From NCBI RefSeq assembly GCF_013090115.1, contig NZ_JABFNN010000027.1, positions 248,001 to 312,000 on the forward strand: 64,000 nt of DNA, written 5' to 3'. Within the stretch, counting starts at the first letter, position 1. Every line of letters starts with the position of its first letter. This DNA is from Flagellimonas amphidinii. GTDB taxonomy: Bacteria > Bacteroidota > Bacteroidia > Flavobacteriales > Flavobacteriaceae. Both the position numbers and the translations under genes were made by a program. The notes beneath the pieces were generated by a model. That model worked only from the letters and a program-made list of their open reading frames with translations, ran no database searches and was not told the DNA's origin. This document shows positions 62,864-64,000 of the stretch, piece after piece.

Positions 62864-64000
62864 TTAAAATTGAAATTTGTATCCGAAGTCAGGGAAGAAC
62901 CCAATTTGATCTACTTGGTCCACATTGTTGGTCAAGCGATTGTAGCGTCTAACAAAAATATTTTCATTGGCGGTAACGTTTTGAAGATCCACATAAAATT
63001 GGTGCGATCTCTTTTTGTTTCTACTATTTATTTTGATGCCAAATTTTACATCCCACCGGAAATATTCATCATATTGCTGGCTAAAAGCAATGTCTTCCTG
63101 CAAAATCTCAAAACCAGCTTGGCGTGATGCTTCTAAATCCACAGGAGTATAATACCTGCCGCCCGAAGTGGTTAAACGGGTATCCACAAACCAAACATTT
63201 TTACCAGATGCCCCCGTTTTAAATTCCTTGCCGGCCAAAAGATTGACCACATATCCATTGTTAAACGGAGTATTTCGTTCTATGCCATCACTTCCCTCAT
63301 ACTTGCTTTCAAAAAAGGAACTGGTCAATAGACCGTAATAGCCTTTGCTGAAGAATTTTTCCAAGGTAAATTCGACCCCTTGGTTGTATCCTGTCCCTTC
63401 ATTTACCAACGAGACTTTGTCATTGTCAAAACCAAAATCTGCTCCTTCGGTTAAAGTGGAATAGCTAGAGGGAGAGGCTTCCACTCCGGCTTTGTCAATA
63501 TCTTGATAGTAAACTTCCACTTTTCCTCGCCAGCTGTTGGCAAAGCTGACGTCATATCCCAATACGTAGTGATTGCTTCGGACGAAGTCCAAATCCCTAT
63601 TGGTTTGTTGCAGGGTTCCATTAATGTCTTCGTTTAAAAAGAGCAAGGGTAATGGAATGGATTGATGATGAAGGCCATAACCCAAATTGATGCTGTGGTT
63701 AGGAAAAATAGCATAATTGATAGCGGCTCTGGGTTCAAGAACAAATTGTTTGTTCAAAGAACTGTATTGGGTGTGTAACCCAGCATTTAAAGTAAATTTT
63801 TCGGTAACTCTCAGCTGACCTTGCGCGAAGGGTTGCCACAAAGTGATATTCTCATCAATATCTCTAAAGTTGACCAAATCTGGATCACCATCCCCGTCAT
63901 TGTCCGATTGCTCGTCGCGATCTAACAAAAGACTCTGCACATTGAAGGTCTCTAAAAGTACTCCCGTCCTAAAAGTGAATCTACTGCTTAGCTTGCTATT
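62864..64000 (-). CDS. TonB-dependent receptor, C-terminal part (cut by window edge)
   Basis: About 379 codons are visible, open to the window edge, so the signal peptide and plug are outside. The visible part is a receptor barrel with alternating strands and loops: INYAIFPNHSINLGYGLHHQS, TLTEGADFGFDNDKVSLVNEG, GYYGLLTSSFFESKYEG and NNGYVVNLLAGKEFKTG. It ends DQIGFFPDFGYKFQF with the terminal phenylalanine of outer-membrane barrels. The PYFQD-type loop DNDGDGDPDLVNFRDIDENI is acidic. Substrate unknown. The gene for the DUF1569 protein follows after 15 bases. Confidence 0.88.
   Translation of the reverse strand, partial: NSKLSSRFTFRTGVLLETFNVQSLLLDRDEQSDNDGDGDPDLVNFRDIDENITLWQPFAQGQLRVTEKFTLNAGLHTQYSSLNKQFVLEPRAAINYAIFPNHSINLGYGLHHQSIPLPLLFLNEDINGTLQQTNRDLDFVRSNHYVLGYDVSFANSWRGKVEVYYQDIDKAGVEASPSSYSTLTEGADFGFDNDKVSLVNEGTGYNQGVEFTLEKFFSKGYYGLLTSSFFESKYEGSDGIERNTPFNNGYVVNLLAGKEFKTGASGKNVWFVDTRLTTSGGRYYTPVDLEASRQAGFEILQEDIAFSQQYDEYFRWDVKFGIKINSRNKKRSHQFYVDLQNVTANENIFVRRYNRLTNNVDQVDQIGFFPDFGYKFQF

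Overview
The window looks like chromosomal DNA of a marine Flavobacteriaceae bacterium, close in style to Muricauda/Allomuricauda and relatives; the genus is my inference. The evidence is the mutY-ssb-gldE-gldD block of gliding Bacteroidetes, the short atpD-atpC operon split from the other ATP synthase genes, the GlgA-like/DUF4270/glmS trio, five separate TonB-dependent receptors, many Bacteroidetes-type lipoproteins, and -7 promoter boxes of the TAnnTTTG type. No rRNA, tRNA, CRISPR array, insertion sequence or prophage was seen, and no gene-free stretch exceeds about 250 bases.

Layout. 1-732: the start of a Ser/Thr protein kinase cut by the window edge, behind a small RNase H/RuvC-like gene. 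733-5750: minus-strand accessory genes (a broken receptor tail, a small lipoprotein, an intact receptor, an exported Gfo/Idh/MocA oxidoreductase, an isochorismatase-like hydrolase, an unknown protein). 5903-12681: exonuclease III, Tas-like reductase, radA, a degenerate esterase-like protein, a flippase-like membrane protein, panD and panC. 12784-17412: GlgA-like protein, DUF4270 lipoprotein, glmS. 17622-22336: a large receptor, then atpDC. 22387-34221: biotin synthesis (bioF, a DUF2007 gene, bioD, bioA, a ketoacyl synthase, bioB), broken by two opposing glycosyltransferase genes and by an NfeD-like/flotillin pair. 34282-40208: JmjC-like cupin, recX, a glycoside hydrolase, RNase G, a 29-residue ribosome-associated protein, HU. 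40331-43747: mutY, ssb, gldE, gldD. 44323-48079: probable copper acquisition module. 48171-51567: paired M16 peptidases. 51748-53120: DUF4199 protein, then rplU-rpmA. 53271-58946: TPR/HTH regulator, receptor and beta-propeller phytase. 59000-61125: ethanolamine ammonia-lyase eutBC. 61129-64000: D-threonine aldolase-like enzyme, DUF1569 protein and the C-terminal part of a fifth receptor.

How the genes work together. Housekeeping blocks (ATP synthase, pantothenate, biotin, glucosamine, ribosome, repair) alternate with envelope nutrient-uptake modules. The best-supported modules are a copper receptor with an HMA protein and a PepSY protein, and a phytase with its own receptor and regulator. I found no convincing whole new system. 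The most unusual items are the kinase/RNase H-like pair at the left edge, the receptor-tail fossil at 843-911, the interrupted biotin locus, a bL21 protein with a Rho-N/SAP-like tail, an esterase that has lost its serine, and a family of short dispersed repeats.
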